64,000 bases of DNA from Erysipelothrix aquatica (GTDB lineage: Bacteria > Bacillota_I > Bacilli_A > Erysipelotrichales > Erysipelotrichaceae), in NCBI RefSeq assembly GCF_009828775.2, contig NZ_WTSY02000009.1, positions 1 through 64,000 on the forward strand. Direction: 5' to 3'. Below, in pieces: positions 1 to 8,679 of the stretch; the stretch's first letter is position 1; each line of letters opens with the position of its first letter. Under the pieces are notes generated by a model, which made no database searches, was not told the DNA's origin, and worked only from the letters and a program-made list of their open reading frames with translations. The position numbers and the translations under genes were made by a program.

Positions 1-98
1 CTCTAAATCTCAAAATATTTTCGATAAATAACCTAAATATATGAATCAAACGACATAATTATCATTATTTCGTTATAATAAAAGCAAGGGAGATCTAT

Positions 99-647
99 AT
101 GATAATTAGTCCAACACAAAAAACTGTCGAGCGATTTAAAATAAATATTATGGATTCATCCGGACAAAATGAGCCGTTATTTCGTTGGGGCATGAAAATA
201 TTCTACGTTCAACGTAGAATATGTTTACTTGTAATTAATGAACAGACTAAATTAAGTTTCGCACTCTTTGATGTAAGAAACGATGATATACAATATTTAG
301 ATAACTTTATCCGACATGCAATCTTGCAACTGTACAGACACGACTATGAGGTAGTACAGTTGTTAATGATGTACTTCGAAGAAGATAAAACGCTAGAATT
401 CGAGAAGTTGGTAAACAAGTCGATGATTTCATCACTCAATCTACTCCAATCTTCACTTTTTGACGATTTAGACTTTCTGGCTAACTTTGTGATCAATAAT
501 AATTTACAGGTTAATGATGTCAATGCGTACTTGAACTTTGATTGGCTTGTGACACGTAAACACAATAACAGAAAAGAATACACGTTTTCAGGAGAACTTT
601 TTGTAGAAAGCCTAATTGAGCGGTATTTAGACAATGCTGTTCTCTAG
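99..647 (+). CDS. small cytosolic protein resembling DUF6933 family
   Basis: This 182-residue protein has no signal peptide or membrane segment. It opens with MIISPTQKTVERFK and continues with an FRWGMKIFYVQRR segment and a LLVINEQTKLSFAL segment. That layout (short beta strand, Trp, then an RRxxLLVxN strand) resembles the DUF6933 proteins of Firmicutes, whose function is unknown. The start is supported by an AAGGGAG ribosome binding site just upstream. A TATAAT-like box lies at 74-79. It stands alone, convergent with the response regulator gene and separated from it by a shared terminator. The family link comes from recall of the pattern and is tentative. Confidence 0.6.
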   Translation: MIISPTQKTVERFKINIMDSSGQNEPLFRWGMKIFYVQRRICLLVINEQTKLSFALFDVRNDDIQYLDNFIRHAILQLYRHDYEVVQLLMMYFEEDKTLEFEKLVNKSMISSLNLLQSSLFDDLDFLANFVINNNLQVNDVNAYLNFDWLVTRKHNNRKEYTFSGELFVESLIERYLDNAVL

Positions 648-681
648 AATTAAAGGCGTAACAAACATTGATAATACTTAT

Positions 682-723
682 AAAAAAGGCCACGGTTGTC
701 GATACGACTCCGTGGTCTTTTCT
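682..723. terminator. bidirectional intrinsic terminator
   Basis: A 10-bp stem (686-695 with 710-719) contains an inner GTCG/CGAC helix. A-rich and T-rich flanks on both sides let it serve the plus-strand gene ending at 647 and the minus-strand response regulator ending at 722. Confidence 0.85.
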
Positions 724-2302
724 ATTGCTTTTGATTGGCAAAGTAATTCTTACGATAGTCACCCGGTGTTTCTCCGGTTACCTTTTTGAAAGTCGTTGAG
801 AAGATAATCGGTGAGCTAAAGCCAACCATCTCAGAGATTTCATAAAACTTAAGACTTTCGTTTTCAATGAGTTCTTTGGCTTTTATAATACGAACCTCAT
901 TGATATACGAGACAACAGATTTTCCAATAATTTTGGGGAAGAGCCGACTCAAGTATGAAGGGGTAACATCGACATTTTCTGCGATGACGGTTAAATGAAT
1001 GTCTTCAAAATAATGATTTTTAATATACATCATTGCCTTATTTACGATGTAGTTGGATGAACTCGCAAGTTCCTTATCTTGCATTGGTAACATAAAATCT
1101 CGAAGGGTAGCTTTCATAACTTCCAAATTGGGCATGTTGGTTAAATTGAAATTTGGAAACTCAAGTTTCTTCTTCTCAATGAAAACATAGAAGGCGTTAT
1201 GTATCATTAGTGCAAATTGGTCATACGTTAAAATGATTTTTTCGTTGAATATTTGTTCAATATATTGATCCATTACAAGTTCAATCGAACCAAAGTTTTC
1301 TTGGTCGAAAGCAGCATGTAAATCACTCAAAAATTGTTGGCTTCCAGCCTGTTTAGAATCATTAATAAACATAAATTCTGTAAGGTTATGAACTGCTGCA
1401 TCATCTTTCAAACGGTGCATTTCATGTAAGGCCTCAAGGCTTTTGAATGTATCTTTGACGTCAGAAAGTGCAATAACTTCGTCAACATAGTAAATTGAAT
1501 TATGGATATCTAAGAATTTGCTAAGGCTCTTATGCAACTGATTGGCTTTGTCTTGAATTGTTTTCGTGAAGCTTCCAAAGAAATAAGAATTGTGCATGTT
1601 CAGTAGAATTGCATAAGCACCAGATTTCTCGGTAACGTGAAGGAACTTACACTCTTGAAATGTATTTTGAATTATGTTTTTTAAGACAAAGTCAAATTCG
1701 AGGATATCCCGCTCTGCGTAACGCTCAAGGACGTGGTCAAAATTTTCAATCGCAATAATCATGGGAACGTAATGTGGCATTTGTTGTGGTAAATCAATCA
1801 CCGATAAATTGGGGATGGTATTGCTTCGTTGAAACAACCAATGTTCAAATTGTGCGAGTGTTTCATTGTAGATTTCTTTAACTTGATATTCGGCAATGAG
1901 GGAGTCTTTCTGGCCATTAGTACGTCTTGCTTCATTTTCAGCACTTACGCCATCAATCATTTTGATAATATTATCGCGAGAAATATCCGTTTTAAGAATA
2001 TAGTCATGAATACCATAAAGCATTGCTTTTTTCACAATTTCAAATTCGTCATGAGCAGACATAACGACAACGCGTGTTGCGAAGTCTCGGGTTGACATCC
2101 ATTCAAGGACATCCAAACCTGTCATGATAGGCATCGTAATGTCCAAACACATGACGTCAATTTGTTGTTCCTGTAGCATGTCGACCGCCTCTTTACCATT
2201 GCTTGCGGTCAAAAACTCATATCCATGCTCTTCCCAGTTAACTAATATTTTTAGATACTGAAGGATTTTTTTTTCATCATCGACAAAGAGTATTTTCATC
2301 AT
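722..2302 (-). CDS. YesN-type response regulator with AraC-family DNA-binding domain
   Basis: This 526-residue regulator is the DNA-binding partner of the adjacent kinase. Residues 1-120 form a receiver domain, with phospho-acceptor Asp in DVMCLDITMP and the conserved Lys in YILKTD. A long middle region has no recognised motif. The last ~105 residues are a double helix-turn-helix AraC domain (AMMYIKNHYFEDIHLTVIAE through GFSSPIIFSTTFKKVTGETP). Its start overlaps the kinase stop by 4 bases, so the two are translationally coupled. The YesM/YesN family usually controls carbohydrate uptake. The nearest candidate target is the solute-binding lipoprotein gene at 4738, but no direct evidence ties them. 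Confidence 0.93.
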   Translation of the reverse strand: MMKILFVDDEKKILQYLKILVNWEEHGYEFLTASNGKEAVDMLQEQQIDVMCLDITMPIMTGLDVLEWMSTRDFATRVVVMSAHDEFEIVKKAMLYGIHDYILKTDISRDNIIKMIDGVSAENEARRTNGQKDSLIAEYQVKEIYNETLAQFEHWLFQRSNTIPNLSVIDLPQQMPHYVPMIIAIENFDHVLERYAERDILEFDFVLKNIIQNTFQECKFLHVTEKSGAYAILLNMHNSYFFGSFTKTIQDKANQLHKSLSKFLDIHNSIYYVDEVIALSDVKDTFKSLEALHEMHRLKDDAAVHNLTEFMFINDSKQAGSQQFLSDLHAAFDQENFGSIELVMDQYIEQIFNEKIILTYDQFALMIHNAFYVFIEKKKLEFPNFNLTNMPNLEVMKATLRDFMLPMQDKELASSSNYIVNKAMMYIKNHYFEDIHLTVIAENVDVTPSYLSRLFPKIIGKSVVSYINEVRIIKAKELIENESLKFYEISEMVGFSSPIIFSTTFKKVTGETPGDYRKNYFANQKQ

Positions 2303-3996
2303 TTAATGTCCTCCAAGGGTATATGAATCGTGAATTGCGTATAGCTTTGTGCATCACTTTCAATCTCTAAGGCTGCCACTTCACCATAATGTTGAATTAG
2401 GCGTTGGTTAAGATTGTTTAAGCCGACTTGAGTACTCGAACTGTTGCGTTTGCGCGTTAACGCCTCAAGATTGGTGGTCGGTACACCTTTTCCATTATCA
2501 CGCACTTTAATAAGCATTTCATGATCGTACTTCGTGATTGAGATTTGAATCACTTGATTGTTTGATTCGTTGGTAAATGCATGAATATATGCATTTTCGA
2601 TGAGTGGTTGAAGAATGAATTTCATGATTTCAATATCAAAGGTTTCTTCGTCGATGTCATAGTCAATATCAACTTCATCAGAATAACGAAGCCTCATGAT
2701 TTTGATATAACTTTCGAGTAATTCGAGTTCTTCAGCAACGGTATTTGTACTACTATCATTTTTGAGAATTGATTTTAGATAATTAACAAGCGCTTCGATT
2801 GAGCCTGCAAGTTCATAGGCAGAAATTGACTCAGCCTTCCATTTTAATGCATTCAGCGTATTGTATAAGAAATGTGGATTCACTTTGGTTAATAAGATTT
2901 CGTAGCGTAAATCACTCTTATCAATTTCTGCTTGGCGAATGTCTTCCACTTGAATTTCGAGTTGTTCCATCAGGCTATTGAAGGCATCACTGAGGTCTTG
3001 GAATTCCCCCTCAAGTTGCGGACTTCTAACAGCTAGATCACCATCCATGGCTTCACGCATATCATTTTTAAGGCTAAGGACAGGGGAGGCAATTGAATCA
3101 GTCACTTTGGTGATGTTACGCATCACAATGTAAATTAGTAGAATAAACCCTGTTAATAAGATAAGAGATTGGATCGCAAGCACGGTAAACATCTTGCTAT
3201 AGTTGGTGATGTAAGAGAAATAAAATCCAGGATAAGTTCCTTCAAACTCGGTAATTACAAAGAAGTCTGCGGTATTGGGGACTTTAACAATTTCCCATTC
3301 AACTAAAGAATATTGTAAGTTCTCATCACCAATTCCTATAATAATAAAGTCGTCGGGATTAATTAAAGCATTGATGGCAAAGTTCTCAAGTTGTTTCATA
3401 TCAACATCCAATTTTAGAACGCCAAGCGTGTTTTGAGTTATTGGATCATTGATGCGTTGGACGACTGAGAGATTCTTACAATCATCACAACTCTTATCAA
3501 TATGTAAGAAGTAAGATTGTTGGTTTAATGCTTTTTGATACCAGTCTGAGGTTATTGCGTCCGCGTAAGTTCCGGTATCAGCTTCGGCAAAATCGAGTGC
3601 ACTGCGATATACTTCTTCACGGTTTGCTGGAATCAGTGACACGTTAGAAATAGAAATATTGGCATTTAAAATTCGATAACGGAGTTGTTGATTCATCTGA
3701 ATTGTATCGGTTTGTTTAGCCCAGGCATCATTGCTATAAACGGTAGCGTCCTGGCGAAGTATATCCATCATTTCTTGACTTGCATATGGTGCTTCGAGGG
3801 ATTTGATAGACTGGCGAAGACTGGTATCAAGCATGTTGTCGATCTGATGCAAACTAATATTACTGGTTTGTGTAATCCGCTCGGTGAAAGTTTTAATAAT
3901 CGTATAGAATGACAGAACAAAAACCAAGGTCAAAATTGGGATAATCAAAAGCAGTTGTTTTTTAATAATATCATGTTTAATTGAATTTTTTTTCAT
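2299..3996 (-). CDS. YesM-type sensor histidine kinase
   Basis: This 565-residue membrane kinase has a first membrane segment at about 14-33, an extracellular sensor region of ~235 residues, a second membrane segment at about 270-293 and a HAMP linker at ~295-350. A His_kinase domain follows with the phospho-acceptor His375 in KVNPHFLYNTLNALKW, then an ATPase domain with IENAYIHAF and DNGKGVP motifs. This is the normal length and order for the YesM/LytS-like class. It is co-transcribed with the response regulator at 722-2302. The extracellular region carries a CDDC pair at about 170-173, which is unusual and could form a disulfide. A TATAAT box on the minus strand (4131-4136) may be its promoter. 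Confidence 0.93.
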   Translation of the reverse strand: MKKNSIKHDIIKKQLLLIIPILTLVFVLSFYTIIKTFTERITQTSNISLHQIDNMLDTSLRQSIKSLEAPYASQEMMDILRQDATVYSNDAWAKQTDTIQMNQQLRYRILNANISISNVSLIPANREEVYRSALDFAEADTGTYADAITSDWYQKALNQQSYFLHIDKSCDDCKNLSVVQRINDPITQNTLGVLKLDVDMKQLENFAINALINPDDFIIIGIGDENLQYSLVEWEIVKVPNTADFFVITEFEGTYPGFYFSYITNYSKMFTVLAIQSLILLTGFILLIYIVMRNITKVTDSIASPVLSLKNDMREAMDGDLAVRSPQLEGEFQDLSDAFNSLMEQLEIQVEDIRQAEIDKSDLRYEILLTKVNPHFLYNTLNALKWKAESISAYELAGSIEALVNYLKSILKNDSSTNTVAEELELLESYIKIMRLRYSDEVDIDYDIDEETFDIEIMKFILQPLIENAYIHAFTNESNNQVIQISITKYDHEMLIKVRDNGKGVPTTNLEALTRKRNSSSTQVGLNNLNQRLIQHYGEVAALEIESDAQSYTQFTIHIPLEDIK

Positions 3997-4183
3997 GGGT
4001 TTACATGGGGTGGCGATTGTATATCGTAATCTCCCAAGGCCTTCCTATTTTGATTGTGTAACGACGTCTGTGATTGCAATTTGGGGGCAAGGTTGACGTC
4101 ATAAGTATAAAGTCTTGAAATACTATTCACATTATAACACAGTACACATTTTGGTGGGAATTAGACCAACACGAATGAAGGAC

Positions 4184-4220
4184 AAAAAAATACCAAGGAT
4201 ATAGGTTGTATCCTTGGTAT
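4184..4220 (-). terminator. intrinsic terminator of the structured RNA
   Basis: A perfect 12-bp stem (4190-4201 with 4209-4220) and a 7-nt loop are followed on the minus strand by seven Ts (4184-4190). It points away from the lipoprotein gene and toward the kinase gene, so it ends a minus-strand transcript that starts in the 4523-4530 area. Confidence 0.9.
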
Positions 4221-4523
4221 CTTTTGTGCTTGCACACTTGTAAATACGATATCTGTTCTTCATTGAAAGGCGATCTGGTAGGAAACCAGATATTCCATAT
4301 GAATGTTAGCCCCCCCGACCCAACAATCATTGGTGTGTAGAATGTCAATCGTGCTTAGATTATGTTCAAGTGTCCGACGCATTCGATGTAGATTTAGCAT
4401 AACCTTGTATGATATGTTGCAAGGTGGAGTCGATAAACATTAGCCCCCCCGACCTAATGCTTATTAAACTAGTAATTCACATCATGATATGTTGATGTGT
4501 GTGCTAGCTGTCTTCTAAATCTA
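4184..4523 (-). ncRNA. candidate structured RNA with two G7 loops (unrecognised)
   Basis: The minus strand can fold into an ordered structure. A 10-bp closing helix (4515-4524 with 4388-4397) encloses three hairpins: 4478-4484/4493-4499, 4438-4443/4454-4459 and 4402-4407/4420-4425. Outside it lie a further hairpin at 4304-4309/4320-4325, one at 4273-4279/4285-4291, and a terminator at 4190-4220. Hairpins 4438-4459 and 4304-4325 have identical 10-nt loops (minus strand GUCGGGGGGG) on different stems. An 11-mer (minus CAACAUAUCAU) recurs in the other two loops, at 4484-4494 and 4409-4419. Two stem positions pair as G-U only if the minus strand is the RNA. No open reading frame of note lies inside. 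I do not recognise the family. It could be a free RNA or a terminated leader of the kinase operon. Confidence 0.6.
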
Positions 4524-4528
4524 CTTAA

Positions 4529-4557
4529 ATTATAGTTAATATAATGCGTTTTGTGCC
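4529..4557 (-). promoter_or_regulatory. putative promoter of the structured RNA
   Basis: A perfect TATAAT on the minus strand lies at 4529-4534. Its expected start point is around 4522-4524, exactly where the closing helix of the RNA begins. The -35 region at 4552-4557 (GGCACA, 17-bp spacing) is weak, so the promoter is supported mainly by the -10 box and its position. Confidence 0.5.
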
Positions 4558-4737
4558 CCCTTTAATAATTGCATTTTCTTAATTATTTTTGCACTTTCAA
4601 GTAAGAAATATATAGAATATTTGTCTAAGGACACAATTTATACAGAAATGACAAAATTCATTAATGAAGTGCAAATATAGAGAATAAAAGGAAGCAACTA
4701 TCTATATTATACTTTTTGTAGAAGATGGAGATGTGCC

Positions 4738-5949
4738 ATGCGAAAGAAAATCATATCTTTATTTGTTGTACTGATGTTGATCACTACGGGATGTTCAACA
4801 GGCAAGAAAAATGAAGATAAAGAAAGTATAATCTCTGTTGCGTATTGGGGAGACGTAAGAGAAGATTTAGTATATCAAACTGCAATTGAAGGCATCGAAG
4901 ATGTGGTGCCAAATACGCGTGTGGAGTTACATAAATATGAAAGTGCGACTGCATTTTGGAGTGCAATGGTTAATCGGGATGAGAGCGTCAAAGTTCCTGA
5001 TGTTATTTCACTCACGAATGAAAATCATTTGGAATACATTGAGGCAGGTTTTTTGTTGCCTTTGGATGAATTTAATATCAACTTGGAAACTTCAAAGCCT
5101 TCTGCAGTGAATGTATGGAATTATAAGGGCAAACAATATGGAATCCCGTTAACTGCTTCACCGGCGGTCTTGGCGATTAATCGTGATATGTGGGATGCGT
5201 ATAATTTAGGTGCTTATCCAAAAACATGGAACGATGTTCGCTCAATTTCCAAGGAAGTTGAAAAATATGGTGTTGAGGGCTTAATTATTAATACAGAAGA
5301 TACCTACCATCTAACGCAATACATGAATTCATTTGGAGGCGGGTGGCGTTTTGGATCCGCAATTAATTCGGAAGCGAATCGTGAGGCATTAACCTACATT
5401 TTTACGATGTTTGACGAGGGACTAGCTATGAACCCAAAAGATGAAGGATATACGTGGGATGGTGCCGCCTTTGCAGATGGTGCCGCCCTCATGACTACGG
5501 CCGGAACATGGTACATTGGGCTTCTACAAGATGAAGCGCCAGATATGAACTACGATCTAATCCCCATGCCATCACGAACTGGCCATGAGAACGGAACGCT
5601 GTATTCTAATGCCCTCGCTATTCGTAAGGATTCAAAAGATCCTCAAAAAGCTGCACAAGTTGCACAGTACATGGCCCGCCCACTGTGCCAAAAAGAATTT
5701 GCGCGAGTTATTGGATCTGCTCCCGCAGACATTGAAGAGAATAATGACTATTATCAAGAGAATACCCATATGGAGCATTTACAGTCACGCTCTGCAAATG
5801 CTGAACCATTCGCATACCCTAATCAATCGACACAATTTCAAAAGAACTTAAGTGACGAAGTTGAGGCAGTCATTTATGCACCTAAACCCACTGACAACAG
5901 CGCCCGGGCACACGAAATTTTAAGTCGATTAGAGCGTGCATACAAATAG
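4738..5949 (+). CDS. extracellular solute-binding lipoprotein, family 1 (sugar type)
   Basis: This 403-residue protein has a lipoprotein signal peptide ending in the lipobox LITTGC, so it is expected to be anchored to the outer face of the membrane. The mature part has the layout of family 1 solute-binding proteins: AYWGD near the start, GIPLTASPAVLAINRDMWD, then AALMTTAGTWYIG. Such proteins deliver sugars, oligosaccharides or polyols to ABC permeases. No permease or ATPase gene is adjacent, so it either feeds a transporter encoded elsewhere or acts as ligand sensor for the neighbouring YesM-type kinase. The substrate cannot be told from sequence. Confidence 0.88.
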   Translation: MRKKIISLFVVLMLITTGCSTGKKNEDKESIISVAYWGDVREDLVYQTAIEGIEDVVPNTRVELHKYESATAFWSAMVNRDESVKVPDVISLTNENHLEYIEAGFLLPLDEFNINLETSKPSAVNVWNYKGKQYGIPLTASPAVLAINRDMWDAYNLGAYPKTWNDVRSISKEVEKYGVEGLIINTEDTYHLTQYMNSFGGGWRFGSAINSEANREALTYIFTMFDEGLAMNPKDEGYTWDGAAFADGAALMTTAGTWYIGLLQDEAPDMNYDLIPMPSRTGHENGTLYSNALAIRKDSKDPQKAAQVAQYMARPLCQKEFARVIGSAPADIEENNDYYQENTHMEHLQSRSANAEPFAYPNQSTQFQKNLSDEVEAVIYAPKPTDNSARAHEILSRLERAYK

Positions 5950-5975
5950 AAAATGTACATCACACCTACACCAAG

Positions 5976-6009
5976 AAGCGTATCCTCAGGGATGCGCTTT
6001 TTGTTTTTT
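5976..6009 (+). terminator. terminator after the binding lipoprotein
   Basis: A 10-bp stem (5976-5985 with 5990-5999, one T-G wobble) with a 4-nt loop is followed by a T-rich tract. Confidence 0.85.
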
Positions 6010-6093
6010 TGTAAGTGGGAAACAGGTTTGTGAGGGAACGTCATTATCGTACAAACAAACATAATAAATTACGCTTCGAAGTCTCTTCGACCA

Positions 6094-6122
6094 TTGACAA
6101 AACACACCAAAATAGCTATAAT
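6094..6122 (+). promoter_or_regulatory. consensus sigma-A promoter upstream of glg
   Basis: TTGACA (6094-6099), a 17-bp spacer and TATAAT (6117-6122) match the consensus in all 12 positions. The predicted start is near 6129. It drives a transcript that meets a terminator about 77 nt later. Confidence 0.85.
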
Positions 6123-6128
6123 TTAATC

Positions 6129-6205
6129 ATAAGTTAGAGCTAACCATTCAAAGTTATTTTTTTAGTGAAGTACCATTAAAAAGTAATCTTTGGGTGGTTT
6201 TTTTT
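6129..6205 (+). ncRNA. short terminated transcript or leader upstream of glgC
   Basis: From the consensus promoter to the T-run at 6198-6205 the sequence is almost one long hairpin. The outer arms are 6142-6153 and 6188-6199 (with G-U pairs). The inner arms, near 6159-6168 and 6173-6182, close on a small loop, and eight Ts follow. It contains no start codon with a ribosome binding site. It is either an independent ~77-nt RNA or an attenuated leader of the glycogen operon. A second promoter nearer glgC (6279-6306) argues that the operon does not depend on it. Confidence 0.5.
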
Positions 6206-6278
6206 CATATTTAGGCGATAACTTAGTGTTCTTATCAATGAAAAATGCTGGCGCAATATCTGTTAATTTGTTGGGAAG

Positions 6279-6306
6279 TTGACATATATTAAACGTAGAT
6301 AATATT
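6279..6306 (+). promoter_or_regulatory. putative glgC promoter
   Basis: A perfect TTGACA lies at 6279-6284. TAATAT (6300-6305) or AATATT (6301-6306) follows at 15-16 bp. A start near 6312 would give a ~55-nt leader that contains a run of seven Gs (6320-6326). Confidence 0.5.
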
Positions 6307-6366
6307 CAAAATATGCTATGGGGGGGTATATGTTGCTTTTTACTGTGGACTACAGGAGGAAGTAGT

Positions 6367-7503
6367 ATGAAACATGAAATGGTAGCAATGATTTTGGCGG
6401 GAGGGCAAGGAACGCGTTTGGGTAAATTAACCAAAGAAACTGCGAAGCCTGCTGTTCCGTTTGGTGGCAAGTATCGAATTATTGATTTTACATTAAGTAA
6501 CTGTGCGAATTCAAATGTTTTTGATGTGGGGGTAGTAACACAATACCAACCACTTGAGCTGAATGAGCATATCGGAAATGGGGCATCGTGGGGACTCTCA
6601 CGACGTAATAGTAGCGCAAAAATACTACAACCTTTCTCAAGTCAAGATGGCGAAAAATGGTTCCGTGGAACTGCTAATGCAATTTATCAAAATATCAGTT
6701 ATATCGATTCTAAAAATCCGGATTATGTCTTGGTATTGTCGGGGGATCATATCTATAAAATGGACTATGAAGCGATGCTTGATTTCCATAAAGAAAACGA
6801 AGCAGCATTAACGGTCGCCGTTATCGATGTTCCTTTAGAAGAAGCTTCACGTTTTGGCATCATGGAAACAGATACCTCAGGTCGTATCATTGAATTTCAC
6901 GAAAAACCAGAGGAACCTAAAGGTACACTTGCGTCGATGGGAATTTATATCTTTGATTGGCCTAAATTGCGTGCTATGTTGGTTCATGATCAAGCAACAG
7001 AACGTAGTATGGAAGACTTTGGTAAAAATGTTATTCCGGCATACATTGCGAATGGAGAGCGTGTCTTTGCGTACGCCTTTGAGGGATATTGGAAAGATGT
7101 CGGAACCATTGAGAGCTTATGGGAAGCGAACATGGAATTCTTGGATTTGGATCACAGCTTAAATATACGGGATAGCCACTGGCCAATTTATACGAAGGAT
7201 ACCATATCACCACCCCAATACATTGCTAAAAATGCGTTTGTGAAGCACGCAATGATTGGTGACGGATGCTATATCGATGGTACTGTCCAACACTCTGTAT
7301 TATCGCAAGATGTTAAAGTGGGTGCTGATAGTACAGTCTTGCAATCAATTATTATGGCAGGGGCGTCCATTGGCAAAAATGTCAATGTTGAATATGCAAT
7401 TGTCGGTGAACATGCAGTGATTGCGGATGGATCTCAAGTCATCGGAAGTAAAGATGCGATTCAAGTAATTGGTTATCACGAAGTTGTGGGGGTAAAGAAA
7501 TAA
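6367..7503 (+). CDS. glgC: glucose-1-phosphate adenylyltransferase, catalytic subunit
   Basis: This enzyme makes ADP-glucose from ATP and glucose-1-phosphate, the committed step of bacterial glycogen synthesis. The start at 6367 is chosen for the ACAGGAGGAAG site just upstream and gives 378 residues, the usual length. An upstream in-frame ATG at 6313 lacks a ribosome binding site. The nucleotidyltransferase motif [12 protein letters not shown] and [18 protein letters not shown] lie at the N-terminus, with GTANAIYQN and [10 protein letters not shown] in the core. The C-terminal ~100 residues form a left-handed beta-helix typical of allosteric control. It is first in glgC-glgD-glgB-glgA and ends 1 base into glgD. 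Confidence 0.97.
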   Translation: MKHEMVAMILAGGQGTRLGKLTKETAKPAVPFGGKYRIIDFTLSNCANSNVFDVGVVTQYQPLELNEHIGNGASWGLSRRNSSAKILQPFSSQDGEKWFRGTANAIYQNISYIDSKNPDYVLVLSGDHIYKMDYEAMLDFHKENEAALTVAVIDVPLEEASRFGIMETDTSGRIIEFHEKPEEPKGTLASMGIYIFDWPKLRAMLVHDQATERSMEDFGKNVIPAYIANGERVFAYAFEGYWKDVGTIESLWEANMEFLDLDHSLNIRDSHWPIYTKDTISPPQYIAKNAFVKHAMIGDGCYIDGTVQHSVLSQDVKVGADSTVLQSIIMAGASIGKNVNVEYAIVGEHAVIADGSQVIGSKDAIQVIGYHEVVGVKK

Positions 7504-8657
7504 TGAAAAAGAATAGTGTATGTGCAATTATTAACTTAGCAGGTCATGAAACTCGATTGCATCCATTAACGAAGCAACGTCCAATCGCGGCCTTACCGTT
7601 CGCAGGACGTTATCGAATTATCGATTTTTCGTTATCAGCAATTTCATCAGCACACATCAATTCCGTCGCAATTTTTATCGAGGAAAGTGGTCGTGCCATT
7701 TATGACCATGTCCGAAGTGGTCGTGAATGGGATCTACACGGTGCTGTGAGTGGTGGTATCTTTACATTTTCGCAACAACGTCGTAAACTCGCAGATTTCT
7801 TGATGCTTGAGTCGGGAGAACGTTACTACGAAAACCAACGTATCTTCATTGATCGTTCGGAAGCCGATTATGTCTTAATCATGGAAGGGGACGCAGTCCA
7901 TAATGTTGATGTTAAAGCATTAACGAAATTCCATCAACAACGTGATGCTGAAATAACCATCGCTTATAAATCAATCCCTACGGAAAAAACAAAATCATAC
8001 AAAGCCGACGAATACTACCGCATTGATGATGAAGATTATCTTGAAGGGGTCATGTTGGGTAACACCAAAGATGATGAGCGTCATGCCATCGATGGTCATG
8101 TGTATCTTGTAAATAAAGCAGTCTTGTTCGATATCTTTAACCGTGCTGAGGCAGGAAATCTATTCGTAGACATTGGATCACTAATCCGTAGTTATTCACT
8201 CTTGTATCGCACAAGTATGTATGAATATACCGGATATTTAGAAGTTATTAATTCTTTAGCTTCGTACTATGCTGCAAATATGTCGATGCTTGAGCCTACA
8301 AACTTAAATGCCTTATTTAAAGGCAGCAATACCATCAATACACGTTCGAAGAGTGGAGTACCAACCTATTATGCTGAAAGTGCATCGGTTCATAATGCCG
8401 AGCTGGCAACGGGATGCATCATAGAAGGAACAGTGGATTCATCCATCATCTCCCGAAAATCGTCCATAGCACGAAATGCCCATGTGTCAAATAGCATTAT
8501 CCACTCGGGTGTCAAAGTATGTGAAGGGGCTCGTGTTGAGTACGCAATTATTGAAAAAGGTGCTGTTGTTCAACCGAATGCTGTTGTAGTTGGAACCAAA
8601 TATGCACCAATAATTATTGGCAAAGGTGCATGTGTCGAATGCCAAGATTCCCTGTAA
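7503..8657 (+). CDS. glgD: GlgD, regulatory paralogue of ADP-glucose pyrophosphorylase
   Basis: This 384-residue paralogue of GlgC starts in the GlgC stop codon (TAATG overlap). The catalytic GGxGxRL loop is replaced by NLAGHETRLHPLTKQRP while the PFAGRYRIIDFSLS block is kept. This is typical of GlgD, which in bacilli forms a hetero-oligomer with GlgC and modulates its activity instead of catalysing. A C-terminal beta-helix (EGTVDSSIISRKSSIARNA) is present. Confidence 0.95.
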   Translation: MKKNSVCAIINLAGHETRLHPLTKQRPIAALPFAGRYRIIDFSLSAISSAHINSVAIFIEESGRAIYDHVRSGREWDLHGAVSGGIFTFSQQRRKLADFLMLESGERYYENQRIFIDRSEADYVLIMEGDAVHNVDVKALTKFHQQRDAEITIAYKSIPTEKTKSYKADEYYRIDDEDYLEGVMLGNTKDDERHAIDGHVYLVNKAVLFDIFNRAEAGNLFVDIGSLIRSYSLLYRTSMYEYTGYLEVINSLASYYAANMSMLEPTNLNALFKGSNTINTRSKSGVPTYYAESASVHNAELATGCIIEGTVDSSIISRKSSIARNAHVSNSIIHSGVKVCEGARVEYAIIEKGAVVQPNAVVVGTKYAPIIIGKGACVECQDSL

Positions 8658-8679
8658 TTTACTGATAAGGAGAACTTTT

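Noticed and set aside
51-79. Fur/PerR-like site upstream of the first gene
   Set aside because: It contains one TTATCATT half-site identical to the ahpC operator half, but the matching left half is absent, so there is no palindrome.
6320-6326. Possible pairing of the glgC leader G7 run with the C7 loops near 4310 and 4444
   Set aside because: The C7 sequence is on the plus strand, but G-U evidence, promoter and terminator all indicate that the minus strand is the RNA. The runs would then be G on G and could not pair.
6313-6366. Upstream in-frame ATG extending GlgC by 18 residues
   Set aside because: No ribosome binding site precedes it, and AGGAGG with correct spacing stands before 6367, which gives the normal GlgC N-terminus.
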